Source: Bacillota bacterium
GTDB taxonomy: Bacteria; Bacillota; Clostridia; Clostridiales; Clostridiaceae
Assembly: GCA_030706015.1 (NCBI GenBank)
Contig: JAUZPI010000004.1
Location: forward strand, 60,870 to 124,869
Direction: 5' to 3'
Length of the DNA stretch: 64,000 nucleotides
Positions 44,509 through 52,793 of this stretch are shown piece by piece. Position 1 is the stretch's first letter. Every line of letters starts with the position of its first letter. The notes beneath the pieces are model-generated. The model was not told the origin of the DNA, ran no database searches, and saw only the letters and a list, made by a program, of their open reading frames with translations. Made by a program: the position numbers and the translations under genes.

Positions 44509-44943
44509 ATGTATATAGTAAGTGCATGTCTAGCAGGAATTAATTGCAGATATGATGCAAAAAATAGTGAGAATCAATTTATAGTGGATTTAATAAAACA
44601 AGGAAAGGCTATACCTGTGTGTCCAGAACAGTTAGGGGGACTAGATACTCCAAGAATAAGCTGTGAAATTGTTACAGATGAAAAGGGTAACAAGAAAGTA
44701 ATAAGTAAGCAGGGAAAGGATTGTACCAAAGAATTTACTGAGGGAGCAGAAAAAACTCTGCAAATTGCAAAAATTGTAGGTGCAAAAAAAGCCATATTGA
44801 AGGCGAAAAGTCCTTCCTGTGGCTGTGATCTTATATATGATGGAACATTTTCAGGAAAACTAATAGAGGGAAATGGTCTAACGGCACAACTATTACTTGA
44901 TAACGGAATTGAAGTAATAACAGAGAAAGATATACACAAATAA
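44509..44943 (+). CDS. DUF523 family protein
   Basis: A 144-residue protein with the DUF523 features YIVSACLAGINCRYD at the start, CPEQLGGLDTPR and KAKSPSCGCDLIYDG; four conserved cysteines suggest metal or sulfur chemistry. ATG at 44509 is chosen, nine bases after TTAGGAG. Function unknown. Confidence 0.88.
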   Translation: MYIVSACLAGINCRYDAKNSENQFIVDLIKQGKAIPVCPEQLGGLDTPRISCEIVTDEKGNKKVISKQGKDCTKEFTEGAEKTLQIAKIVGAKKAILKAKSPSCGCDLIYDGTFSGKLIEGNGLTAQLLLDNGIEVITEKDIHK

Positions 44944-44949
44944 TGAAAG

Positions 44950-44983
44950 AGTTCTGTAGCGAATGGCTGCAGAACTTTTTTTA
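44950..44983 (+). terminator. terminator after the DUF523 gene
   Basis: AGTTCTGTAGC pairs with GCTGCAGAACT, then seven T. Confidence 0.9.
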
Positions 44984-44997
44984 TTTTTGGAAAATTA

Positions 44998-45038
44998 TTG
45001 ACAGGGGGGTTGTAGTGTACTATAGTAGTAGTACACTA
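44998..45038 (+). promoter_or_regulatory. promoter and operator of the YtrA-type ABC operon
   Basis: TTGACA (44998-45003), a 17-base spacer and TATAGT (45021-45026). The -10 lies inside a perfect inverted repeat TAGTGTAC (45013-45020) and GTACACTA (45031-45038), which fits the AGTGTAC-type sites bound by YtrA-family GntR regulators. The regulator encoded next should therefore repress its own operon. Confidence 0.8.
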
Positions 45039-45063
45039 GTAATGCAGAAAGGAAGTAGAGTAT

Positions 45064-45441
45064 GTGATTAAGTTTAATGAGAATATACCAATTTACATGC
45101 AAATAATACAAAAGATTAAAGCGGATATAGTATCGGGAAAACTTAAGGGCGGGGACAAAATGCCATCTGTAAGGGAAATTTCCGAAACCTTTAAGGTTAA
45201 TCCCAATACAGTACAAAGAGTGTTTCAGGAACTAGAACGAGAGGGAATAACCTACTCACAAAGAGGTATTGGTACATTTATTGTAGAGGGTGATGAGATT
45301 ATGAAACAATTAAAAAATACTCAGGCTCAAAAATATGCTAAGAGGTTTATAGATGAAATGAGAGAGCTTGGAATGGAAAAAGAAGAGATATCTAAATATT
45401 TATTAAAGGTATTGGAGGAACAGGAAAGTGGGAATTCTTGA
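45064..45441 (+). CDS. GntR family regulator, YtrA type
   Basis: A 125-residue repressor. The winged helix (about 1-75) reads IPIYMQIIQKIKADIVSGKL then GGDKMPSVREISETFKVNPN, and a short helical tail of about 45 residues replaces the usual effector domain, as in YtrA. GTG start behind AAAGGAAG. It heads an operon with an ABC ATPase and a permease; the operator is visible upstream. Induction by cell-wall antibiotics is known for B. subtilis ytr and is only inferred here. Confidence 0.9.
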   Translation: MIKFNENIPIYMQIIQKIKADIVSGKLKGGDKMPSVREISETFKVNPNTVQRVFQELEREGITYSQRGIGTFIVEGDEIMKQLKNTQAQKYAKRFIDEMRELGMEKEEISKYLLKVLEEQESGNS

Positions 45442-46123
45442 GGTTAAGGATATAAGTAAAAAATATTTTAAAAAGAAAGCTCTGGATGGAGTGGATTTAA
45501 CTATAGAACAAGGAAAAATTGTTGGAATACTTGGGCCTAATGGCAGTGGGAAAACAACCTTTTTAAAGCTGATAGCAGGCTTAATCAGACCTTCTCAAGG
45601 GCAAATTGAGATATGCAATACTGAAATTGGATATAAAACAAAGGAACTAGTTGCCTATCTGCCAGACAGCGATTTTCTATATCCTTGGATGAAAATTAGC
45701 GATGCCAAAAAGGTATATGCTTCATTTTTTAAGGATTTCAATTCTAAGAAGTTTGACGAGTTATTAGAATTTATGAAATTAGAACTGGATATGGGGGTAA
45801 AAGGCTTATCCAAAGGTATGAAGGAAAAGCTTGCATTGGCTTTAACCCTATCTAGAGAAGCAAAATTGATAATTCTAGATGAGCCTTTAAATGGTGTAGA
45901 CCCAGTGGCTAGGGAGCAAATTTTACAGGCAATATTGAAGGGCTTTAGCTTTGAAAGTTCTATGATAATAACCAGCCACTTAATTAATGAAGTAGAGAGT
46001 TTGCTGGATGAGGTTTATTTCTTAAAGGAAGGTAAGATTCAGCTTTCAGGAAATACAGAGGATTTGAGAAGTGAAAGAAGTATGTCTCTTGATGAGATTT
46101 ACAGGGAGGTTTTTGCATGTTAG
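45428..46123 (+). CDS. ABC transporter ATP-binding protein (YtrB-like)
   Basis: A 231-residue ATPase: Walker A GPNGSGKT, signature LSKGMKEKLA, Walker B LIILDEPLNGVDP, switch His in TSHLI. GTG start overlaps the regulator's end by 14 bases; its end overlaps the permease start by seven, so all three are translationally coupled. Confidence 0.92.
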   Translation: MGILEVKDISKKYFKKKALDGVDLTIEQGKIVGILGPNGSGKTTFLKLIAGLIRPSQGQIEICNTEIGYKTKELVAYLPDSDFLYPWMKISDAKKVYASFFKDFNSKKFDELLEFMKLELDMGVKGLSKGMKEKLALALTLSREAKLIILDEPLNGVDPVAREQILQAILKGFSFESSMIITSHLINEVESLLDEVYFLKEGKIQLSGNTEDLRSERSMSLDEIYREVFAC

Positions 46124-46917
46124 TAAGTTTATTAAAATATGAGTTCACTAAGAAGTGGAAAAGTGTTAGATATCTTCTATTAGGTTATGGGGTTATCGAA
46201 CTTACATTGCTGCTAATAACTAAAATACTTTTATGGAAAGACAGCGGAAGAGGATTGTTTATAAATAATACTTCAATGAATGATATTGGGCCTTACCCAG
46301 TGTTTACTATGGTGTTTTTCTTGCTTATTGCCGGGGCTATGTTTATTTTTCCGTTTCTTCAAGGGGTCTATGCGTACGAAAAAGATCTAACAGGAAAGCA
46401 AGCCACCCTTGAGCTTATGATACCAGTACATGCTTCGAAAAAGGTAACGTCTAAGTTAATAAGCACTGTTTGCGGTACTATAATTTGTGGCATAATTTCA
46501 CTGTTTTCGTTGTTTATGTTTTTCTTTGTTATGAGCAATTTTAGTAAAAGTATAATAGACACTTTAAATAATATTTTAAGAGAGGTGCTAAATAACCCCG
46601 GAAAGACTCTTTATGTTATACTTGCCGCTTTCTTTAGTTATGCCTCATTATATTTGATATTCTTCTTTTGTATAGCTGTTTCAAAATGGGTTTCGCATAA
46701 GAACAAAATAGCAGTTCCAATAAGCATTGGTATATTTGCTGTATTTATTGTTATAAATGCTCTGCTAGAAATGAAGATAGATAGTAGTTTTCAACAAATT
46801 ACCTTTACAGTAGCTGGCATTAAAAATAATTTAGCATCAACTGTGAGAGATATAGTGGTATTTGCTTTAGCATTTATAGGAACTTCTTGGGTAATGGAAA
46901 AGAAGATTGAGAATTAG
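46117..46917 (+). CDS. ABC-2 type permease of the YtrA-regulated transporter
   Basis: A 266-residue membrane protein with six hydrophobic segments, TM1 at about 20-38. The second loop has YEKDLTGKQATLELMIPVHA, a typical ABC-2 stretch. Its last coding part (46816-46860) is repeated imperfectly downstream at 46954-46998. Confidence 0.85.
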   Translation: MLVSLLKYEFTKKWKSVRYLLLGYGVIELTLLLITKILLWKDSGRGLFINNTSMNDIGPYPVFTMVFFLLIAGAMFIFPFLQGVYAYEKDLTGKQATLELMIPVHASKKVTSKLISTVCGTIICGIISLFSLFMFFFVMSNFSKSIIDTLNNILREVLNNPGKTLYVILAAFFSYASLYLIFFFCIAVSKWVSHKNKIAVPISIGIFAVFIVINALLEMKIDSSFQQITFTVAGIKNNLASTVRDIVVFALAFIGTSWVMEKKIEN

Positions 46918-46953
46918 TAAAGCATCTATGAAAATGGTGGAGCAATAGGATTT

Positions 46954-46998
46954 GACATTAAAAATAATTTAGCATCAACGGTAAAAGATTTAGAAGTA
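46954..46998 (+). repeat. imperfect copy of the permease gene's 3-prime end
   Basis: This 45-base stretch matches 46816-46860 at 38 positions and reads DIKNNLASTVKDLEV against GIKNNLASTVRDIVV in the permease. It is followed by codons leading into the terminator. It looks like the tail of a second, lost permease paralogue or a local duplication. Confidence 0.7.
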
Positions 46999-47029
46999 AA
47001 AAAAGAAGAGAATGTCCTCTTCTTTTTTT
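46998..47029. terminator. bidirectional terminator after the ABC operon
   Basis: AAAAAAAGAAGAG pairs with CTCTTCTTTTTTT across a six-base loop. Confidence 0.85.
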
Positions 47030-47052
47030 GTTGCTAAGAATTTCATACAGTT

Positions 47053-47511
47053 TTAAATTACTTCTTGATTATTTAAAAGCTTTTCTAATATATCTACTGT
47101 ATTGTTTAGTAGTCCACCACAATTCTGTCTGGTATCTTTATTAGTACCTTTATTTTCTTCTTGAAAAGTATTAAGCAGTTCGCCACAAGTATATGTACCA
47201 TAAAGCTCTTTAAAACCATCTATGAATTTATTAGCCAAAAGATTATTTCTATTCTTGCTATCAACGTCTTTAGCTTCAACTCGTCCATATTTCATACCCA
47301 ATACCATTAAAGCAGCAGAAACTGCACCGCACAGCTCCTTTCTTCCTGCAATACCGCCGCCAAAAGATGATGATATTCTTAAAGCAGTTTCTTCGTCTAG
47401 GTTAAAATCCCTAGCATATGCAGCCATAATAGATTGGGAACAGCTGAAACCTTCAGAAAATAGTTTATTTACTTTTTCTAGTTTACAAGTTTTCGTCATA
47501 TTTTCATTCAT
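47053..47511 (-). CDS. C_GCAxxG_C_C family probable redox protein
   Basis: A 152-residue protein with the family cysteine pattern: GFSCSQSIMAAYA, KELCGAVSAALMVLG (the CGAxxx segment), TYTCGELL and QNCGGLL. Four conserved cysteines suggest an Fe-S cluster or redox thiols. Also the glycine-rich SSSFGGGIAG. Often found in anaerobes; function not established. Single gene. Confidence 0.88.
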   Translation of the reverse strand: MNENMTKTCKLEKVNKLFSEGFSCSQSIMAAYARDFNLDEETALRISSSFGGGIAGRKELCGAVSAALMVLGMKYGRVEAKDVDSKNRNNLLANKFIDGFKELYGTYTCGELLNTFQEENKGTNKDTRQNCGGLLNNTVDILEKLLNNQEVI

Positions 47512-47625
47512 AAATATAACCTCTTCCTTTCACTTTGTTGGTAATTTCTATTATATCTATTAAGAGTAAAGTGGTAAATATCCAATTACTCGCTGTCAAG
47601 TATATATGTAATATTAATTGAATAT

Positions 47626-47676
47626 GGGACTATAGGCAGGTTTGCGTGAAATCACAAACCTTCTATAGTCCCTTTT
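47626..47676. terminator. long hairpin between two minus-strand genes
   Basis: GGGACTATAG pairs with CTATAGTCCC, and GGTTTG with CAAACC inside. A TTTT run follows on the plus strand, whereas the minus-strand tail is only ATATTC. It may end the XRE gene's transcript weakly or serve a plus-strand RNA. Confidence 0.55.
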
Positions 47677-47701
47677 CTTAGTTAAATAACAAAGAGCAAG
47701 A

Positions 47702-48379
47702 TTATTGTTTGATGAAACCGCCGTGAAAAGTACATTCATATACTTTTTTATTATTACAAAAAATCTCCTCATATCCCTGAAACCAGTGAAAATTACCATT
47801 TACAATGCAGTGATATTTATATTCACCATTTTGATATACCATAGGGCCGCGATAAGGGTGTTCCTTTGGTACTAAGGAGAGTGCTTCTTTTAAGAAATCT
47901 CCTGAAAAACCCTCTGATAAAATTCGTCCCATATAATTCATAGACCAGAAGGGAATATCATCCTTCCATAAGGCTTCTTCTCCAGCAAATTTCTCACCGC
48001 CTAGGTAAGTATCAATATATTTTAAGCTTCCTTCAATGTACTGTAGGTCATGAGAGTTTGGTCTTGAGGGCTTAATCTCAGCACCCTTTCCGGCGTAAGT
48101 GGCTTTTTTTGCACTACAGAGAAAGTCTATTATATCTTCACTAATTATCTTAGATTTATTATCTTCACAAAGGCAGCAACCCTCATCTTTTTTTAGCAAT
48201 TTATCAATACTAACTCTAAATAAAGAGCTTAGTGAAATTAAATTATCTATATCAGGATAAGATTGACCAGATTCCCATTTTGCCACAGCTTGCCTTGATA
48301 CACCGATACACTCAGCCAAGCCCTCCTGAGATAATCCTTTTTCTTTTCTTAGACTTTGCAATTTCTCTTGAAAAATCAT
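47702..48379 (-). CDS. XRE regulator with C-terminal DUF5680 domain
   Basis: A 225-residue protein. Helix-turn-helix at 1-60 (LRKEGLSQEGLAECIGVSR then QAVAKWESGQSYPDIDNL). The C-terminal DUF5680 domain (about 85-225) has YIEGSLKYIDTYLGGEKFAG, WSMNYMGRILSEGF and a final GNFHWFQGYEEIFC. The fusion likely lets a ligand or partner control DNA binding. ATG at 48379 preferred, seven bases after GAGGTG; a GTG start nine bases upstream overlaps that site. Confidence 0.85.
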   Translation of the reverse strand: MIFQEKLQSLRKEKGLSQEGLAECIGVSRQAVAKWESGQSYPDIDNLISLSSLFRVSIDKLLKKDEGCCLCEDNKSKIISEDIIDFLCSAKKATYAGKGAEIKPSRPNSHDLQYIEGSLKYIDTYLGGEKFAGEEALWKDDIPFWSMNYMGRILSEGFSGDFLKEALSLVPKEHPYRGPMVYQNGEYKYHCIVNGNFHWFQGYEEIFCNNKKVYECTFHGGFIKQ

Positions 48380-48455
48380 TTCAATCACCTCTGAAGTTAA
48401 GTATACTAAGGCAAGAAGTTACTTACTACCAAGCAACGTTAACACACTTGTAAAC

Positions 48456-49013
48456 TTATAGTTGCTCTTTTACTAACTGTGAAAGCTTGTTGATAGTTTT
48501 CCAGTTACGAACAGTAGAGGGCACATCTAATTTCTGAAGATTATTAGCAAGTTTGGAATTTCTAATACTATTACTAAATAGGAGATAAACCTGTCGTCCT
48601 TCTACATGGTATATGTCATGGTCGCTTTTATAGGTACTTAAACGATCTATGTTTTCTTGAGAAGGAGGCTGCAGTAATAGAGAAACGTAAAGGCATTCTG
48701 AATCTGAGGCTGCCTCAGCCGCTGCCACCTCTTCCTTTGAAAATGGACAGTTTTGAATAATGTTTTCTAGTTCTTCTGCGGTTATCAAAATAACTGCTAT
48801 TGAGAAACCAAAGACTGTCTCAATTCCCTGTTCAATTTTATTTCTAAGGGCTTCTTCTGTTTCATTGGATTTAAATATAACATTGCCGCTTTGAATATAT
48901 GTTTTCACTTCTGAAAGTCCTAGGTCCTCAAACATTTTTTTTAAGTCAGCCATCTTGATTTTATTTTTTCCGCCAACATTAATACCTCTTAATAATGCTA
49001 TATAAATAGTCAT
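48456..49013 (-). CDS. DUF1697 family protein
   Basis: A 185-residue soluble protein with the family start IYIALLRGINVGGKNKIKMADL and VKTYIQSGNVIFKS. Function unknown. It lies 29 bases after the amidoligase gene group on the same strand and could be on the same transcript, but DUF1697 genes occur in many unrelated places, so I do not count it as part of that system. Confidence 0.88.
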   Translation of the reverse strand: MTIYIALLRGINVGGKNKIKMADLKKMFEDLGLSEVKTYIQSGNVIFKSNETEEALRNKIEQGIETVFGFSIAVILITAEELENIIQNCPFSKEEVAAAEAASDSECLYVSLLLQPPSQENIDRLSTYKSDHDIYHVEGRQVYLLFSNSIRNSKLANNLQKLDVPSTVRNWKTINKLSQLVKEQL

Positions 49014-49042
49014 AAGTTAACCTCTCATTTTCGCAGAATTTT

Positions 49043-49492
49043 TTAGTTGTTTTTTACCACAAAAGCACTCAATTTACCCTCATTTATTAGGTGGATAAAT
49101 TCTTTATCCTCTATAAAAACTAATCGGGATATGCCATTAAAATGTTCAATTGCCTTGCCAGAGTAAGGAACCTCTACGGCTTTTTCGCGATTATAATCAT
49201 TTAAGCTGCCATATAAATAAGCAGTTGTATCTACAGCTTGGTAATCTATATCGCTCTTTTTTAATGTAATTACTAATATGTCGTCTAAATTTAGATAATG
49301 CGTGTAATCAGTGCTGCTATAGAGCAAAGTATTACCTAGTAATTTAACCTTGTGATAAGGGTCACACTGCACTGATATAGCTGGTCTGGCTTTATTATAT
49401 TCGGATAGATCCAGGTATATATTTACCTCTGATATTCTATTGGAAATTTCAATTTGTGAGTTAGAGCCATTTAAATTTGTTATATTAACCAT
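49043..49492 (-). CDS. protein of unknown function in the amidoligase operon, 149 residues
   Basis: A soluble, mostly beta-strand protein with no signal peptide, no cysteine catalytic motif and one Cys in VQCDPYHKVKLL. The N-terminal half (NGSNSQIEISNRISEVNIYL) and the repeated short strands suggest a beta sandwich. Start behind GGGGATG. It is the last of five closely packed genes beginning at 53454. I recognise no family. Confidence 0.65.
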   Translation of the reverse strand: MVNITNLNGSNSQIEISNRISEVNIYLDLSEYNKARPAISVQCDPYHKVKLLGNTLLYSSTDYTHYLNLDDILVITLKKSDIDYQAVDTTAYLYGSLNDYNREKAVEVPYSGKAIEHFNGISRLVFIEDKEFIHLINEGKLSAFVVKNN

Positions 49493-49511
49493 AGTTTACA
49501 TCCCCTTTTTA

Positions 49512-49946
49512 TTAATTATCAGTATTTTCATCGCCCATGGAAACTTCTTTTACTTTATCCTTAAGCACATACACTTTATATACATTCCTCTTTATAGTTT
49601 CAGTGTCACTCAATTTGTAGGTTCTTTCATACATATATACCTTACCTAGTTTATCCTTATAATCCACATTGGTGTTATCAGCATAGGTTGGAAAACAATC
49701 AATATCAGTAACTTCAATATCAACAGAATCTTTGTTATCTGTATTTATTTTAAAACGGTAATAAGTTTTATCTTTTGATGAATTATATAATTCTGAGAAC
49801 ATATAATTATCTACATCTACTAAATTTGCTGTACCTATGAGCTTCTCGGTGTAGGGCGGTATATCTATAGTTTTATTATCACAGCCTACAAAAAGGATAT
49901 TCAGTACAAGCAATATAGCAAATATAGATAGTATTTTCTTTTTCAT
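49512..49946 (-). CDS. lipoprotein of unknown function in the amidoligase operon
   Basis: A 144-residue exported protein. Signal peptide 1-21 with lipobox LFVGC, lipidated C22. The mature part is beta-rich and charged, with many Tyr and Asp (YSFRF-like KTYYRFKINTDNKDSVDIEV). It lies six bases after the stop of the big ATP-grasp gene. Probably anchored on the outer membrane face. Confidence 0.7.
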   Translation of the reverse strand: MKKKILSIFAILLVLNILFVGCDNKTIDIPPYTEKLIGTANLVDVDNYMFSELYNSSKDKTYYRFKINTDNKDSVDIEVTDIDCFPTYADNTNVDYKDKLGKVYMYERTYKLSDTETIKRNVYKVYVLKDKVKEVSMGDENTDN

Positions 49947-49952
49947 AAATTA

Positions 49953-52391
49953 TTACTTCCTTTCTATGAAAGTAGGAGTATACATACAGGCCATATCAGT
50001 TATTTCTTTTCCTAACCGAGTATATAATCCTGAAAACTCAGTACCGCATACATATGTACCAAACACAGGATATTTATTATTAATTGTTGTAGAGTATATG
50101 TAATCTTGAAATATATAACCTTCACTGTACTTGGTTATATCATCTACATCTCTTGATAACACAATACCCTTACCTTCCCGAGATAAAATTGGTTTTATGA
50201 TAAAATCATTTGACTGCATTTTTTCAAGCTCTAAAGTAGTGAAAGGTATGTGTTCCTTTATAATATTTTTTTCTTCTTCATTAAAGAAATCAAAGTTTAG
50301 CAGTTCATATATAAGAGCAAAGAATATTTTGTTTTGAGATATTATGCTATTAGTATTATTTAATGAGATTATTGAGTTGTTCTCTAAGGCTGATTTTAAT
50401 CGCTCCAAATCTTCAGTTTCTTTATATTCCAGCCAATCTAAGGGATAATACCTGAACACAGCGTCAATCTTCTTTCCATATAAAGACACTTCACTGCTGT
50501 CCTCTTTGACCTTTAAATCGTATATATTTCCTAAAGAAACTGTAACATCCTTCAATTCTGAAAGAATATTTTTTAATGTATTCATAGTAAGCCAATCTTC
50601 CCAATACAGACTACCCACTATGGCTATACTTTTTATTTCCTTAGACCTTGAATATTCTTCTAGCATTTTTTTAGCTTGAGCTATAATTTTAGCTTTAAAA
50701 TCAGTGTTAACATCCACTAACCATGAATTTGTGTTAACCTTACTCAATAATTCTTTACTAATATAGGTTGTCTCACACAGACCTGCGGGTGTTTCAGAAT
50801 TAATTTCAAGCACCTTCCACACACCATTATTATCTATAATCCAATCCATTCTTCCCAGCAAACAGAGTTCTTCGGTGTTTGAATTTGTTATAATTTTCTC
50901 TAGATAATCTAGGTTAAACAAATCTTTATATAAAGATATATTCTTTTTTGCAAAGCTTTGAACCTTCTTAAATATTACAGCCATCTTATTAGTAAGCGCT
51001 ACTAATTCTTCATACTTATCCTTATCTAAAATCAGCGGGTCTGTACTTAGATATTTGGAATTTATAAAGTAACCGCCGCAGAAACCAAATCTAATCAATG
51101 AACTGGTAAAGTCCCTATAGTTAATATCTGTATTAATTAGTTTCATATATTCTTTCTTAAATAAAATAGGGGTTATCCAGGTATTGATCTCCTCTGTTAA
51201 ATAAGAAGGATTAAATCTAGCACAAGTTCCTATGTAATCCTTAAGGGATATAAATATACCTAGGTTTGCAAAAGCACTTGTTGAATAATTAAATATGCCA
51301 TTATAGTAAGGTGCTATATCCTCTCTAATTTCACAAAACTCTTGCAGTATAAAGGGTTTACCGCTTTGAAAGGTTTGAGTAACATAATCAATAACCTCAG
51401 TCCATTCCTCTTCTGAATATAGTTTTCCGATAAATACATCAATACTGTATCTGCCATACACAGGTTTAAGTACCCATCTAGCTTTATCTTTTACAGCGTT
51501 TTGTATATTATGAATGTCTAGTAATTCAGTATAAGGTAGGCAGGTTTTTATAACAGATGCTTCCCTAGGAGATAATCTAGTATCTCCTAACCTTACTAAT
51601 TTCCAGAGATAACCATACAGATTCTTGCATTGACCAATTATTATTCTAGGGTCATTTAGCAGCAGTAGTTCTCCCTTTTCAAATAGATTAAGCATATCAG
51701 TAAAATGGCTAACCTCTCCTAAATATTCGGTGGGATACAGCCTTACAACTACATCGATTTTTTCACCAAAGGAGTATATGGAATTATCAATATACTGATA
51801 ATTTGTGTTGTTAGATATAATAAATTTGAAATTACTATTTTCAAATAATTGTTTGAATAACATCATTAAATGAGCTTCTTCCACTCGTGTGGAGGAGCAT
51901 AATAATGATATTGTAAAAGTGTTTTTAGCAGGAAAATAGCTTTTACAGATATCATAAAGATTATTTTTAAGTTTATCCAGAAAGCCCTTATTTATATTGT
52001 CATCACTTTGCATAAGGGCCTCCATCACCATGATTTCTCTTTCAGCACAGGGCTTATCATAGTTTAATTCACTATAGAAAACTCCTGTACCATCGCTTTT
52101 TACAAAACCGTCGTATCTTGTCCAAAGCAGAGGTGATAAAGGATTCTTAAGTGCTAATATCTCTTGTTTATATGGAAAGTCAGGAATATAAGGAATTAAA
52201 TCACTAAATTCGCTGTTTATGCCCTGAATAATTCTACAAATTAGATTATTTAAGGTGGTAGAAGTAGTATTAAATTCAGTATGGTATTTCCTTTCTAAAT
52301 AAAAAGGCTGTTTAGTATATATATCATGTTTTCTAGTGGAATGAACCATATGGTATTTAAATAAAAGTTCATTTATAAAATTAGTGTCCAA
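49953..52391 (-). CDS. tandem glutathionylspermidine-synthase-like ATP-grasp ligase (812 residues)
   Basis: A protein of two related halves. The first (about 1-400) has LWTRYDGFVKSDGTGVFYSE with LNYDKPCAERE, LLNDPRIIIGQCKN and the nucleotide-binding WVLKPVYGRYSIDV followed by FILQEFCEI. The second (about 400-812) has LLGRMDWIIDNNGVWKVLEI, then NSETPAGLCET, the nucleotide-binding DFIIKPILSREGKGI and the closing FGTYVCGTEFSGLYTRLG. These are the pre-ATP-grasp and ATP-grasp segments of the glutathionylspermidine synthase superfamily, which joins a carboxylate to an amine using ATP. Known enzymes have one such domain (about 380 residues); a fusion of two is unusual. TTG start behind TTAGGAG. No signal peptide, so it works in the cytoplasm. 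Substrate unknown. Confidence 0.82.
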   Translation of the reverse strand: MDTNFINELLFKYHMVHSTRKHDIYTKQPFYLERKYHTEFNTTSTTLNNLICRIIQGINSEFSDLIPYIPDFPYKQEILALKNPLSPLLWTRYDGFVKSDGTGVFYSELNYDKPCAEREIMVMEALMQSDDNINKGFLDKLKNNLYDICKSYFPAKNTFTISLLCSSTRVEEAHLMMLFKQLFENSNFKFIISNNTNYQYIDNSIYSFGEKIDVVVRLYPTEYLGEVSHFTDMLNLFEKGELLLLNDPRIIIGQCKNLYGYLWKLVRLGDTRLSPREASVIKTCLPYTELLDIHNIQNAVKDKARWVLKPVYGRYSIDVFIGKLYSEEEWTEVIDYVTQTFQSGKPFILQEFCEIREDIAPYYNGIFNYSTSAFANLGIFISLKDYIGTCARFNPSYLTEEINTWITPILFKKEYMKLINTDINYRDFTSSLIRFGFCGGYFINSKYLSTDPLILDKDKYEELVALTNKMAVIFKKVQSFAKKNISLYKDLFNLDYLEKIITNSNTEELCLLGRMDWIIDNNGVWKVLEINSETPAGLCETTYISKELLSKVNTNSWLVDVNTDFKAKIIAQAKKMLEEYSRSKEIKSIAIVGSLYWEDWLTMNTLKNILSELKDVTVSLGNIYDLKVKEDSSEVSLYGKKIDAVFRYYPLDWLEYKETEDLERLKSALENNSIISLNNTNSIISQNKIFFALIYELLNFDFFNEEEKNIIKEHIPFTTLELEKMQSNDFIIKPILSREGKGIVLSRDVDDITKYSEGYIFQDYIYSTTINNKYPVFGTYVCGTEFSGLYTRLGKEITDMACMYTPTFIERK

Positions 52392-52403
52392 TTAATACAT
52401 CTC

Positions 52404-52793
52404 CTAACCTGTAAAGCTTGTAGTCTTTGGAGAACTATAGCTGCCGTCAGAGGATAGTTCAGCTGAGGCAGAAGAAGGTTTTGTAGACCAGCTTTTCCAT
52501 CCAGAACTGGTGGAGGAATCATAGGTGCTGTTTCCACTGCCAGGAACATAATAAAAAGGGTTCCCTACATAACCACCTCTAAAAATGTGGTCCTTTTTAG
52601 CATCCTCATCTTCTTTGTCTTGATCTTTTATCATTTGCTTAAAGGCACTATAATCGTGGACGCTCCCACCAGCTGGGGTTGAACTAATTTTATTGCTCCC
52701 AGTGGTTTCAGATTCGCAGCCTGTTAAAGCCGCACTGCCGCTTACAGCCATAATTGTGGCTATTGTTAAGGATAACACTTTCTTATTGTTCAA
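52404..52793 (-). CDS. lipoprotein with Ser/Gly/Thr-rich tail in the amidoligase operon
   Basis: A 129-residue exported protein. Signal peptide 1-25, perfect lipobox LTGC with C26. Then an acidic/basic stretch (KQMIKDQDKEDEDAKKD), a GGYVGNPFYYVPGSGNS aromatic-glycine part, and a C-terminal 40 residues rich in Ser, Thr, Gly, Lys and Trp, ending KTTSFTG. It recalls the general plan of enterobacterial YgiB (DUF1190: lipoprotein with Ser/Gly-rich tail next to the YgiC ligase), but direct homology is not clear. It overlaps the 223-residue gene by 11 bases and precedes the ligase by 12. TTG start behind GAGGTGAT. Confidence 0.75.
   Translation of the reverse strand: MNNKKVLSLTIATIMAVSGSAALTGCESETTGSNKISSTPAGGSVHDYSAFKQMIKDQDKEDEDAKKDHIFRGGYVGNPFYYVPGSGNSTYDSSTSSGWKSWSTKPSSASAELSSDGSYSSPKTTSFTG

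Noticed and set aside
49013..49043. DUF1697 as a sixth member of the amidoligase operon
   Set aside because: It is close by and on the same strand, but the family is widespread in unrelated settings, so proximity alone is not enough.
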